DNA from: Macrosoma leucophasiata
Taxonomy: Eukaryota; Arthropoda; Insecta; Lepidoptera; Hedylidae
Reading direction: 5' to 3'
DNA length: 64,000 nucleotides
Assembly (NCBI GenBank): GCA_036365455.1
Contig: JAWQUS010000007.1
Location: 24,196,001-24,260,000 of the forward strand
Below are positions 22,354 through 32,974 of this stretch, one piece after another. Below the pieces are notes generated by a model. It was not told the DNA's origin and ran no database searches. It saw only the letters and a program-made list of their open reading frames with translations. The translations under genes were made by a program, and so were the position numbers. Numbering within the stretch: position 1 is the first letter of the stretch; each line of letters begins with the position of its first letter.

Positions 22354-22852
22354 AAAGGAGATGTTGCGAGCTCGGCCCTGGTTCGTACATGTCCTCAAAA
22401 GATGGGTAAACTAAAGAAGAATCTGAAAAAAAAACAATTAATTTAATCAAGAATATATTTTAGAGTTACCACCACATTTAATTCAAACGATTTTATCATT
22501 TTCAATCATGTTCAACACGGCGGCGATACAGCCAACGGTTGGCATCAATCAATTTCGATAGTATTTATAAAATATTTTTTTTCTCCAAGTAGACTATCTA
22601 GTCTACTTGGAGAAAAAAAATATTTTCAAAAAACAATTTAAAAAATGAAAATGTCAAAATGACATCGTCCGCCATATTCGCCATGTTGGTTTTAAGTTGC
22701 AATTCTAACTGCAAATAATGTTTTGTAACTGCAAACAAAGCTAAATAAGTGAAAATATGCAGTAAAAACGTTTTTATATTGATTTTGCCTGTTTAATGAT
22801 ATTGTGTACAATACATGGCCGGAGGTCCATACATTCTTGCAACATCTCCTTT
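22354..22852. mobile_element. 0.5-kb TIR element (family J), copy 1
   Basis: 499 bp beginning AAAGGAGATGTTGCGAGCTC and ending GCAACATCTCCTTT, a 14-bp perfect terminal inverted repeat. A second copy, 515 bp, lies at 26263. The interior shows no protein motif (landmarks GTGAAAATATGCAGTAAAAAC, GCCGGAGGTCCATACAT). No clear target duplication could be read, so the superfamily is open. A 23-bp direct repeat (TTTGAACGCGGGCCCGC...) lies at 22289 and again at its right edge. Confidence 0.8.
22569..22626. repeat. Perfect 26-bp-arm hairpin inside family J copy 1
   Basis: Arms 22569-22594 and 22601-22626 are exact reverse complements (centre CCAAGTAGAC / GTCTACTTGG) around a 6-base loop. The other J copy has only CTTTTTTCTCCAATTTC at this place and no second arm, so the hairpin arose in this copy. 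Confidence 0.93.
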
Positions 22853-23235
22853 GAACGCGGGCCCGCGCTCAAACTGCACCGCGCCGCGCCGCACTGCAAC
22901 TGAAACATTTTTTTATAGTTATTTACTAATGAAAATTAAATCTTAAGGCTTACACAATCTTACCTATTATAGAGCTATGAAAACATTATTTCGAACACAT
23001 TATTGAGCATACACAAGAGAATCACCTTACCACCTACCGCAACGCGGTAGAATTGTACTTGTTGAAGGTTGATAGTTAGATAGGTCAGGCATACCAATTG
23101 TTCAGTTGCTTTAAATGTTTATTTATCATATTTCTTTAAGGTAAAATTAAATGAAGCATGGAATGGTGTCTTTAACCAATTGCTAACATTGTAAATGTTT
23201 ACCTCACTACATTTACTCAGATTTAAAATAAAAAA

Positions 23236-23720
23236 ATAACTTCACGCTTCTTATCCTCGTAGGGGTAAGCAAAGGTATTAAAGCATGCGTGAAATAACGA
23301 TTCGCCGGTTACGTTTTGGCCCATGTAATATTATAGGAAGCGAGCCTGTTTTTTTTTTTTTGTTATGGAAGTGGCAAACAAGCATGCAGTTCACATTGAT
23401 GTTAAGTGATGTCAAAATACAGATGCGTTACCACTCCTGAGGCCTAAGGTGTTATGCCTCTGTTCCGGAAATTACAGGGCCGTACATTACCACCTGACCG
23501 GAACACCATAGTGCTGAACACTTCCATTTAGCGGCAAGTATATTAGGTAATGCGGTGGTGCCTACGCCCGCGAGCGAGCTGTTGATATGTCCGGGCACAT
23601 TAACAAACTTCGAGATACTGCAAAACTTCAATTTTTTACACCTTTATCTCTATTAGACCCGGGCAACGAACAAAGGACCCCAGCGTACCAGTAGTAGTCT
23701 ACTACCATTACGACTACACA
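23236..23720 (-). mobile_element. SINE-B split by a SINE-A insertion
   Basis: The 3' part of SINE-B (23236-23350: TAACTTCACGC..., TTCGCCGGTTACGTTTTGGC) and the 5' part (23576-23720: CTGTTGATATGTCCGGGCAC, GACCCGGGC, TACTACCATTACGAC) are separated by SINE-A. The interrupted word GAGCCTGTT/GAGCTGTT is the target duplication. Confidence 0.9.
23351..23575 (-). mobile_element. SINE-A inserted in SINE-B
   Basis: A reverse-strand SINE-A, poly-T at the left (23351-23361), ending at GCCTACGCCCGCGAGC. It lacks the first ~30 bp and an internal ~35 bp around the GTCTATAGGCTGCAG segment. Flanked by GAGCCTGTT (23342-23350) and GAGCTGTT (23576-23583), consistent with a 9-bp target duplication. Confidence 0.92.
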
Positions 23721-26004
23721 AATTAGGATAAAAAAGTATGAAGAAAAATATATTATAATGGAATCGTTCATAAACAGGTCAATGTAAATTACTGTAGGTG
23801 TATGCTTATTTGCCACTTCATGTTTACAAATTCAATTAAATATATGCCTATAAAAAAAGATGTCCTTTCGCGCATCTGTCTTCATAAGTGGGCCGTGTGT
23901 AGTGTACACTATATTTGCTCATTTTCATTAATTACATTTAAAATAATTTAAATGCATGATTTTTTATTCAACATTCATTGACGTGTAAGTAGATTAGTTT
24001 TAAAGATACGTAAATTAATTACCTAACGATTTACGTCACAAGCCATCAAATAACGTGTCCGTCCTCAGTGATAGTTCATTATTTTTTTTTTTACATTGTT
24101 AATTAATAATTTATCCTGATAAAATTTGAAAATAGAAATTCCCATGACGCCATTCACGCGAGCTCACACGGTCCACCTTTATGTGCAAATAACACCACCC
24201 CGTCACGTGTTTAAGCCAAAACATGTTTATTATTTATAAATTAACTTAAAAAAGTTAATAGGTATCATGGTAGGCCGCGTAATTCCCATTGACGTCACTA
24301 GATATCAATTTACTTGGGATGGTCAGAGATAATCGTTCAAAACAGGCTGAATCAGCATCAAGTGTTGGCGCATTCAACAAAAAAAATATCAACGAACCGA
24401 TCACAAGTATAGTAGGTACATAGTTCTCTTATTTTGATTTAATAAAAGTTAAAATAAACAAATTTAACTGCTAGTGCATAGTGGTCATACGATAAATAAT
24501 TTTTCTAATGGCACTGAAGAAACTTGAAACAAAACTGTGTATACGGATATCTATCTCGCGTATATTTAAAAATTTTTACGTAAAATTTAATTATTATACA
24601 AAAAATATATCAACCCGACCTCCAAAACCAAGATCATATATTATTAAATTATTATATCAACACAAAATTAGGCGTGCTTTAATGTGACTTAATTGGACAC
24701 AAAAATTAGGCGTGCTAAAATGTGAGTTAGTTTGCATAAGTCTTACTAAGTAAACAAGTTAGTATGTAAACAAAGTTATATTTTTAAACTATTACAAATA
24801 CATAAAGAAGTCATTGTGCTCTTCATTATCAACAACTTTACTTTTACTATGGTGCCAACCCTGAATTCGCGAAAAAAACAGCTTGAAGTACATTGTAAAA
24901 CATTGTTCAATAACATTTTAGTAATGTTTGAAAGACACTTTAATAAAAAAAATGTAATTTGTTGCAAAATCTTAGTAGGTAGGTTACACTTATTAAAATT
25001 TTACAAAAAAAATATTTATATTTTTCTAGGATTTAGGCATATTTTTTATTTTAAGTTTTATTGCTAAAACATTCTACTAGATAGATCCAATTGCACATTA
25101 AACTTTGATATTTATGTTTCTTCACGCCAAGTCCTCATGGGATAGGCACAGAGCGTGGCGCGTCATATATACCTGTTCTTACACACCCAATCGTGCTTCT
25201 TCTTCATTCATCACTCTCTTCGTATGTGCATGAATATGTTGTACCTACATACGCCGATTTCGGAGACTATTGCCCGCACGATTGTCCCCGTCTTGTTACC
25301 ACATTTACTTAAATATTGTTTTTTGAGGTTCGTAAACATAATCACATTTAAAAGTTAACACACACACCTACAATAAAATAAAATACAAAAAATAGAATAC
25401 CTAATAAAAAGAACCCTTCATATTAATGTGAACTCTAATTCTATCTGTTTTTTACACCTTTGTGGCTATTATTGTTGTATTTGTAATTAATAGGTTATTT
25501 ATCTGTTAAGTGCAGTTATTTATACTGCACTTAACAGATAAATAACACATAACTTCACACTCTGCCTACACCTTCTAGGAGTACGAGTGTGAAGTTACGA
25601 GTCGACACAAGAGCACACCGCGGACACTCCGCCAAAATTCCATACAAGCGCTTAATTTGGTCTCTATTACACAGACATCAATTAGTGACTCGTATTTACA
25701 CGTGCACCTGTGTGCGTAGCACGTAGAAAATACCAACCGTCGCCCATAAGAGGGGAGGAGGCTGGGAGAGGCAAGGTAATCGTCGAAGTGTCCATTCTAC
25801 ACGTAGTATTATTAATTATTCTCTGACAAGAGTACAGTGAGAGGGCGCGTGGCGCGGTCGATGCACCCGCACCCGCACTATCGCCGATCGATTCCGCAAA
25901 CACGAGCTCCTACATCGCGCCCGACACCTCTCACGCGGCCGTTTTCCTTGAGCGGAAATTTTTCCAAGTAGCTTTCAAATCGGATAACCTTTCTTGAAGC
26001 TTAA
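23721..26004. other. No gene; AT-rich with a hairpin and one CpG-rich patch
   Basis: 23721-25440 is AT-rich with no supported coding sequence. A short SINE-B-like scrap (AACTTCACACTCTGCCTACACC) sits near 25553. At 25600-25925 CG content rises (GGGCGCGTGGCGCGGTCGATG, CCCGACACCTCTCACGCGGCC). The reverse strand carries a 73-codon open frame there with no known domain; it might be a promoter region for a minus-strand gene, but no splice or conservation evidence is visible. Confidence 0.3.
25494..25546. repeat. Perfect hairpin, 23-bp arms
   Basis: Arms 25494-25516 and 25524-25546 are exact reverse complements (ends GTTATTTATCTG / CAGATAAATAAC) around TATTTAT. No flanking element explains it. Confidence 0.93.
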
Positions 26005-26230
26005 GTAACTTCACGCCAGTTTTTCCTGAAGGGGATGGCCACAAGCATACCCAACACCCATGATTTGTCAGTTACGTTTTGACTTATGATTTCATTAGTC
26101 AAAACGTAACGTGAAGAACTTTTTGATATATCCGGGCACAATACCACACTTTATATGTGGCACTGGGAAACTTAAAAAAAAAAAAGTAAAATATTCAATA
26201 GCACGATTGGATCCCGGGGTGCGACCGCCC
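26005..26230 (-). mobile_element. SINE-B with an internal snap-back
   Basis: Family order is kept (TAACTTCACGCC, GTTACGTTTTG, ATATCCGGGCACAATACC, GGCACTGGGAAACTT, GATCCCGGGG). The normal CCCATGTAACAGGTGGCGAG segment is replaced by the reverse complement of the preceding word: GTTACGTTTTGAC at 26072 is followed by GTCAAAACGTAAC at 26098, giving a 13-bp hairpin. Confidence 0.8.
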
Positions 26231-26262
26231 ATAGAAATTGTTGTCCACATTGTTATTACTGT

Positions 26263-26777
26263 AAAGGAGATGTTGCGAGCTCGGCTCTAGATCGTACACG
26301 TCGTCAAAAAATGGGTAAATTAAAGAAGAATCCGAAAAAAATGCAATTAATTTATTCAAGTATATATTTTAGAGTTACTACCACATTTAATTTAAACGAT
26401 TTTATCATTTTCAACCATATTCAACATGGCGGCGACACAGCCGACGCTTCTTTTAATTGGAAATCGATTAGTTTAAGTTCTTAGTATTAACACATGAAAT
26501 CGATTTCGATAGTATTCAGAAAATATAACTTTTTTCTCCAATTTCTATAAAATCAAAAACAATTTAAAAAATGAAAATGACAAAATGACATCTATGAATG
26601 CCATTTTCGCCATGTTGGTTTGAGTTGCAATTCTAACTGCAAATAATATTTTGTAACTGCAAACAAAGCTAAATAAGTGAAAATATGCAGTAAAAACGTT
26701 TTTATATTGATTTTGCCTGTCAATGATATTGTGTATAATATGGCCGGAGGTCCATACATTTTTGCAACATCTCCTTT
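26263..26777. mobile_element. 0.5-kb TIR element (family J), copy 2
   Basis: 515 bp with the same ends as the copy at 22354 (AAAGGAGATGTTGCGAGC ... GCAACATCTCCTTT) and closely similar interior, including AACATGGCGGCGACACAGCC. It carries an extra segment near 26455-26510 (GGAAATCGATTAGTTTAAG, with AAATCGAT repeated). No coding capacity. Confidence 0.8.
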
Positions 26778-27540
26778 TTCAACCTTTGTCCACATTTGTC
26801 AACTTATAATTTTGAATATTTTATATTAAAAAAAAGTAAGTATTCAATTCACTTCTTTGATGAGGTGGTGAGGTGATAACTACCTATTTGCCTATGCAAC
26901 GCACGCCTCAGGGTGTCTCACTAGAACTCTACTCCTCATTTTTGAAAGTCATAAGTAAATAACTACAGTATTCAACAATTTCTTTTGCACAACGAGCCTA
27001 TCAAAGAAACAATCTGCTAGTTTCGACTTCGTAGAGCGTAATCTCTGCTGCACACTGCCTACGTAAGCACTGATAGTGTGGTATTGATCAAAACTTGATC
27101 AAAATGGTTGACAGACGTCATACAAGTGAGGTGCGAAGGAGCTAACAGGATAACGCCTGTAGAGCGTTATCCTGTATACCCGAAATAAGCCGAAGTGTCC
27201 TTCCTCAGGTCGATGTGCAATATTTATAGTTGGATACTGTAATTCACTTTTGAATTAAAAATATCACTGTGACGTCACGTTGTACAATGCCACCTCGTAT
27301 TGTACAAACCACCCAAACTATTTATGTATATCAAGCTCATAATTACAACGATAGTAGGTATTCATTAAAGCAAACAGTTGACGATATGATTTTCCCAGCC
27401 GAGCCGGTTTCTGGTAGACACCACCTTTTGCCGGCCGTGAATAGGGTTGTCAACCGAACTATAGGACGTAATCCCGTACTAAAGTACTATCAGTGCCCGA
27501 AAGAAAGATTTCCCTTATGGCCAGTTTAGGAGCTTTTTAC

Positions 27541-27926
27541 TGGTAATAGAGTTCCATTGTAGGAGCTCGAGGGCGTAGACATCACCGCATTACTTAATGT
27601 ATCTGCCGCTAAATGGTAGTGTTCAGCACTATCGTGTTCCGGTTAGGTGGTAGTGTATGTGCTTGAAATTTCCAGCACAGAGACATAACACCTTAGGCCT
27701 CAGGAGTGGTAACGCATCTGCATTTTGACCTCGGTCTTTGTGTGGGTGTCTATAGGCTGCAGTCATCACTTAACATCAATGTGAACTGCTTGCTTGTTTG
27801 CCACTTCCATTACACAAAAATATCTGCATTTCTACCTCTGGTTTTTTGTGTAGATGTCTGTACGCTGCAGTCAACATTAATGTGAACTGCATGCTTGTTT
27901 GCCACCTTCCATACATAAAAATCTAA
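27541..27926 (+). mobile_element. SINE-A followed by a second SINE-A 3' end
   Basis: A near-complete SINE-A runs from TTTTTACTGGTAATAGAGTTC to GCCACTTCCATTACACAAAA (27541-27825). Directly after it comes a second 3' terminal piece (27830-27926: ATCTGCATTTCTACCTCTGG, GTGAACTGCATGCTTGTTTG, CATACATAAAAA). Two independent insertions or a tail duplication would explain this. Confidence 0.88.
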
Positions 27927-28136
27927 TAGCAGAAGGTGGACAACCTTAGCTCTAAGGCGGATTTCCACACCGCCATCTCGAAAACGTGAAACTTGATGTA
28001 ATTAATTAAACAGGTTAACTAAGATGGGTGAGCGATACTAACTGATCAACAGCCAAGAGAAAGGCGATTGGGAATTACTGTAGGAACGCGCGCGCCAGTG
28101 AATGACGGATTTAGATATCCAGATCATTAAATAAGT

Positions 28137-28443
28137 GGTAATGTACGGCCCTGTGATTCAAGGCGCAGAGGCATAACACCTTAGAAAATAAAAAGCTCCA
28201 AGACCTGTTTTGTCACCGAAATCGTTATTGAAAGAGCAGCAACCATTTAATTTTTTTCCATTTGAATTGAGAATTTGCAATGTACGGCCCTGTAATTTCC
28301 GGCACAGAGACGTAACACCTTAGGCCTCAGGAGTGGTAACGCATCTGCATTTTGACCTTGGTCTTTGTGTGGGTGTCTATAGGCTGCAGTCATCACCTAA
28401 CATCAACGTGAACTGCATGCTTGTTTACCACTAAAAAAAAAAA
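28137..28443 (+). mobile_element. SINE-A fragments separated by ~85 bp
   Basis: 28137-28186 matches GGTAATGTACGGCCCTG...CATAACACCTTAG, then unrelated sequence, then 28277-28443 restarts at AATGTACGGCCCTGTAATTT and reaches the 3' end and poly-A. The repeated start means two copies, not one interrupted copy. Confidence 0.8.
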
Positions 28444-28687
28444 AAGACATTTCCTGGAATCAGCAATTATGAAACAATTCTGCAAATTCGATCATGGTTT
28501 TATTTTTAAAGAAAAATGGAAAGCATGTGTTAATGCGAAATAATATAAAACATATAAAACAATCGATCATGGTTGTTAAATTAATCTCTTTCTGGAGATG
28601 TTTAATGTTGTGAGAAGGCTCTGAAGAAGACAAGATGTTGCCGACTCATGACCATGAAGCTTTAGATAAAAATGGACTATGGGTATA

Positions 28688-28868
28688 CTGGTGGTAGAGC
28701 TTCAGTCACGGGGATAGGCAACACTTAGCTATTATATAAATATAGGTAATGCGTACCTAATCTTATTCGCGCTAAATGGTAGTGTCACCTACCATTTGGC
28801 GGCAGATAGAGGTAATGCGGTGGTGCCTACGCCCGCGAGCTCCGTCACTAGAACTCTACCGTCAGTAG
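28688..28868. mobile_element. Fold-back pair of SINE-A 5' regions
   Basis: 28688-28790 reads as the SINE-A 5' end in plus orientation (CTGGTGGTAGAGCTTCAG to GCTAAATGGTAGTG). 28791-28868 reads the same part in minus orientation (CTACCATTTGGCGGCAGA, GTGGTGCCTACGCCCGCGAG, CTCTACCGTCAGTAG). The 3' halves are missing from both arms, so the pair is joined at internal points. Confidence 0.75.
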
Positions 28869-29103
28869 TAACCTTTTTAATCTATAGTAAAATGGAAAGA
28901 TAATATTATAATACCTGCACATATAGGTCAAAATAATTTTAAAAGAGCCGACTGAGTTTTTTCCGGCAAGTTTTTCTCAGATCATATTGGCCTTTGGAAC
29001 TTTGCCGGTGAATGACAAAGAATGACTCTTTTTCTTTTCTTTTTACTCTTTGTTATCAGTTTGTAAAGGGGAAAAGAGACATTCTACTGATATACTTTTT
29101 ACA

Positions 29104-29141
29104 TTAGTTTATGACATTTAGTTTTAAATGTCATAAACTAA
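29104..29141. repeat. Perfect hairpin, 17-bp arms
   Basis: TTAGTTTATGACATTTA, loop GTTT, then the exact reverse complement. It lies just upstream of a LINE-type 3' tail. Confidence 0.9.
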
Positions 29142-29159
29142 ATGGTCCAAATCTTAGTG

Positions 29160-29315
29160 ATATTCTTGACTTTACATATATTTTTTATCTTGTTTGACAT
29201 GTATATCAATTGTTATTCGCTTTAATTTATTTTGTTTGTTTTTGACGTGTCATAAGAGGTGCCTGTCACCCTAAATGAATAAATGAGTTTCTGATTCTGA
29301 TTCTGATTCTGATTT
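29160..29315 (+). mobile_element. LINE 3' tail with GATTCT repeats
   Basis: TTTGACGTGTCATAAGAGG, CACCCTAAATGAATAAATGA, then four to five CTGATT units (29288-29313). An AATAAA signal followed by a short tandem tail is typical of LINE 3' ends. No coding part is attached; clade unknown. Confidence 0.45.
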
Positions 29316-29728
29316 ATGTTAGAACATAATTCCAACATAAAAGACAATCCACATTCAAATAATCAACAACCACGCTAACTGAAAAAGTCCGATAATCTCA
29401 AGTTCAAAAGGAATCTTTTCCTCAACAACACTAGTGTATTCCAGCAACAGGTAGGGCTGGGTGGTTCGCAAACACTCAGCCCTTGTGTACCCACCCCACC
29501 CCTCCCAACCCCCCGGCAAACCCCACCTGTTGCTGTAAGCAACTGTACCGCCCTTAATCGCCCTGTGCCCCATTTGTCAAGGGAAGGCTCCTTGAGCGAA
29601 ACAATCACTTTGTCTTATATTTTCTTTAATTCATTTATTTGTCTTAAGAGGAAATTCAATACCGTCTTTCTGATTAAGTTTTACTTTGATTTTAATTAAT
29701 TTTGAATATCATTAATAAAATAATAAAT

Positions 29729-29948
29729 AAATACGCTTACACACCACACCGCTCACAGCTCCACATTAGGTATTATATAAACCTTATGTCGTAGATGCCG
29801 TTGTACACATAGAACACATACACAAACACCCAGACCCGAAACAAATATCTGTAGGCCATACCAATATTTGTTCCGGTGCGGGGATCGAACCCGAGACCCT
29901 TCGAATCTAACGGTGGTTTCGCACCGCTGGACTAACCGGGTCGTCAAC
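29729..29948 (-). mobile_element. SINE-G, second copy
   Basis: Reverse-strand head ACCCGGTTAGTCCAGCGGTG, then B-box GGGTTCGATCCCCGC, body and 3' end as in the copy at 1743. It contains a small insertion relative to that copy (ACATAGAACACATACAC). Confidence 0.85.
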
Positions 29949-29949
29949 A

Positions 29950-31068
29950 TGTAACCGTGAGTTTGCATTGATGAAACGTTCACATAAAACATGTTAAAAT
30001 GATAGGTTTGACAGCAGTGCGAACGCTAGCACCAACAAGACATTTACCTATCGCAATACATACTTTATGCGACGAGTTGCGAAACATCATCATGTTTAAT
30101 GTTTTTAGGGGTAATGTTACACAAATACATGTTTTAATGATAACTTAAATATTAATGAAGCTAAAACCGATCTTAGTCATAGAAGAACTCTACCACGCAG
30201 CGCCGCGTCCATACTATAATTTTATGGTTTATATGAAATATATATGAATGTCTAAAGTAGACGTTCCAAAAATGTATGGAGCTTGGGCCTGCACCTTGTA
30301 CGCTGTATTGAGAGAAGAAGCATAAAATACTAAATCATTTTCAGCAATTCAAATAGTTTATTACTAGTACACTTTCAATTAACAGTCGTAAGTATATTTC
30401 AAACAAGAATATCATAGTGGCAATATGGTAACATGTTTAAAATTAAATATTCCCCACAAAAAAACAAGGATTCAAATTATCTTTCGAGTATTTTTCCATG
30501 ATTCTATGTATTTTTATCTTTCTTTTGACATAGCGTACAAGGCGCAAGCCCAACATGGATTTTTTCCTTTGAAATGCCGAATTATTCTTTTAGAAACTCG
30601 CTCGACAGCGAAGTCTTTTTTCGCCAACTTATATTTTTATAAGTTACTCACAGAAAAAAAATGAAAGAGATACTTGCCTTCGGCCAGCGGTCGAATCTTA
30701 GGACAACCAGTCTCGCATTACCAGTAAACCCAAAATTGATTATTAAATAAATTAAATTACCTATATGTTACACACAGAAGTACAGAAACGTACATTATAA
30801 ATAGCGTGTAAATAAGGTGTAAGCCTGTAAATTAGGAACAAACATTCAAACAACTGGTCCACGCTAGACGATTTCCAAATCATCTGAAAGCCGGAAAATA
30901 AGGATATGGTAGCATATAGCAGCGAGAGAAATCAGCAACAAACTTACCTGTTTTACATAATTATGAAGCATTTACTTACGAACACTTTATCATAAAGTAT
31001 TGCTAACACTGTAAAATAGACGGTTTTCTTAATTTCTCCATTTTAAGGCGCATTAGATAGTCATAATC
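29950..31068. other. No gene seen
   Basis: AT-rich. The open frame 30425-30664 is lysine/isoleucine-rich by composition and has no recognised motif. Confidence 0.4.
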
Positions 31069-31101
31069 CATAGAGCAACACGGGCCACCGGCCGCGGCGG
31101 A
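31069..31101 (+). mobile_element. Solo end of hAT-type MITE M1 between 8-bp repeats
   Basis: Only the first 33 bp of the long-subtype terminal repeat remain (CATAGAGCAACACGGGCCAC, then CGGCCGCGGCGGA), flanked by TCATAATC (31061-31068) and TCATAATT (31102-31109), 7 of 8 identical. This looks like an insertion that lost everything but one end, by abortive excision or deletion. Confidence 0.75.
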
Positions 31102-31561
31102 TCATAATTAAAACGATGCTAAGTAAATTTATGAATCAAATTAAATGCAACTTTCGTTTTACATCATTATTCATAAAATATTTTATATAGTTATGTATGG
31201 TCTGCTACACACATTTGAATTTTCATAAATATTTAATAATCGAATAACAAATTCTCTATAACTGTGACGACAGTTATTATGAAAGTTGTTGGTCATTAAA
31301 AAATACCCTTTCATGGTATTTTGAGAATGCGTTAATTGTCTGAGAAAACATTTCCACCGTTAATAAACCATGATACGGTCAATAGCATCTTGATTTTATG
31401 AAGTTATATCAGCAGGCTTACTCCCGACAACGATTCGATTTCGATCTTGTTTCTCGATTCGAACTCGATCTTGATTCAAAAGTCGTACTCCCGAGCAGAT
31501 TCGAATCGTAAATCAAATCGTCGTTCTTTCGAGTGTTATCAGCGTCGTTCATTGATGAACC

Positions 31562-31779
31562 GCCGGTAGGACAAAATGTCGTGTATTTTGTGCGACACAC
31601 ACGTACACTACAAAAATCGTCTATAATTACGTAACTCACACCTTGACTATTACAAAATACAGAAATAATTTCACACACACATTTAAACATCTAGGCGACA
31701 GGTATAGGCCCATTTGGGCTTGTACTTTGTCAGAGGGGAAAGTCTGCATATGGCTACTCCCCTCCGGTGTTGCTCTATG
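31562..31779 (-). mobile_element. hAT-type MITE M1, left end deleted
   Basis: Interior and right end are intact (CACACACGTACACTACAAAA, GCGACAGGTATAGGCCCATT, CTCCGGTGTTGCTCTATG). The left terminal repeat and following ~70 bp are gone. Flanks GATGAACC (31554-31561) and GCTGAACC (31780-31787) match at 7 of 8, so the deletion was internal to the insertion. Confidence 0.75.
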
Positions 31780-31985
31780 GCTGAACCCAAGCCTCCGTAT
31801 AAGAGGAATATGCCATAATCGCCACGCTTAGCATGCGGATTGGCGATCGCAGTGGCGGTAGTCTTATCGTAAGACGCTGCTGCCCATCTTGCTTTATTGC
31901 ACTTACTACCGCCCCATTGGAATGGTTTGACCGCCATTGTTCGGTTGACCGACTGCACTGGTGGAAGAATTCTCTTCCAGTAGAA
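31780..31985 (-). mobile_element. RTE-type family E fragment, reverse orientation
   Basis: Shares ATGCCATAATCGCCACGC, GCATGCGGATTGGCGATCGC and ACTACCGCCCCATTNGAATG with the copy at 36007. The minus strand translates in part to QWGGSKCNKARWAAASYDKT and ATAIANPHAKRGDYGIF, repeat-encoded words of lepidopteran genomes. No full-length element. Confidence 0.65.
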
Positions 31986-32030
31986 GAAAACTCTTCTGCT
32001 AGTGGGCGGTGGGTCACGTCCCGACGCCAG

Positions 32031-32467
32031 CGGTGCAGCTCACATTGATGTTAAGTGATGACTGCAGCCTATAGACATCTACACAAAAACACGATAGTGC
32101 TGAACACTATCATATGGCAGCAAACAAATAAGGTAATGTGGTGGTGCCTACGCCCTCGAGCTCCTGCACTGGAACTCCTTATTACTGGTGATACAGCTCC
32201 GGTGACGGAGCTCGTGGGCGTAGGCACCACCGCATTATCTAATATACTTGCCGCTAAATGGTAGTGTTCAGAACTATCGTGTTCCGGTCAGGTGGTAATG
32301 TACGGCCCTGTAATTTCCGGCACAGAGGCATAACACCTTAGGCCTCAGGAGTGGCAACGCATCTGCATTTTGACCTCTGGTCATTGTGTGGGTGTCTATA
32401 GGCTGCAGTCATCACTTAACATCAATGTGAATTGCATGCTTGTTTGCCACTTTTTTAACATAAAAAA
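32031..32467. mobile_element. Head-to-head SINE-A pair
   Basis: 32031-32189 is SINE-A on the minus strand (CAGCTCACATTGATGTTAAG, internal deletion, ACACGATAGTGCTGAACAC, GGAACTCCTTATTACTGG). From 32190 to 32467 SINE-A runs on the plus strand through to its 3' end and poly-A. The two 5' ends face each other with almost no spacer. Confidence 0.85.
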
Positions 32468-32974
32468 CCAGTGCAGGAGCCCGAGGTAAGAATCGACGAC
32501 CAGTAAAAATCATACCATCCATGTTGATATGCACGTTTGTTTTCCGCCGTCTGAAAAAAAAGACAAGTGAAAAATGAATGCACTAATGAAGCCTCAGCAA
32601 TACGTCATAATATAAATTAAGTAGCAATCCATGAGCAGGTCCAGAGTTCAACAGTCGCGTGACAATTTGCTCCCATGTCGTGAACTTGATGACGCGCGTC
32701 CCCATCCTCCGGGTGGGGTTCGAACTTTATTGCTATAAGTCTTCTTTTTTATAGTTGACATCGAGGCTAGTGACCGGACAAAGTGTTTCGACTGTTGCTT
32801 TTGTATTCTCAGGTTTAATAAACCGTTTAAAAGTAGATGACTTAATCTAAATCTAGCGCAGGACAAAAACGACGACTACTTTGTTTAGATTTGGGAAATA
32901 TTTTATCTTTTTATAATATTTTATTTTCAAGGAACTTGAAGCTATTTAAAATATTGGATGTCTTTCTTTCTTAT

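Larger units (their letters stand above)
20310..23150 (+). repeat. Degenerate four-unit tandem array (family K) with TEs in each spacer
   Basis: Four copies of a ~0.45-0.57-kb monomer. Core ACAAGAGAATCACCTT, then CTACCGCAACGCGGTAG (a 7-bp-arm hairpin), then GATAGGTCAGGCATACYATTTGTTCAGTTG. Cores lie at about 20452, 21190, 21947 and 23011. Units 1 and 3 share AATAAATTCGCGT upstream; units 2 and 4 share AAAACATTATTTCGAACAC, pointing to duplication of a two-unit block. SINE-B, SINE-A and a TIR element occupy the three successive spacers. Confidence 0.8.

Noticed and set aside
27269..27529. 86-codon open frame ending just before a SINE-A
   Set aside because: No known domain, no splice signal noticed, AT-rich start; not enough to call a gene.
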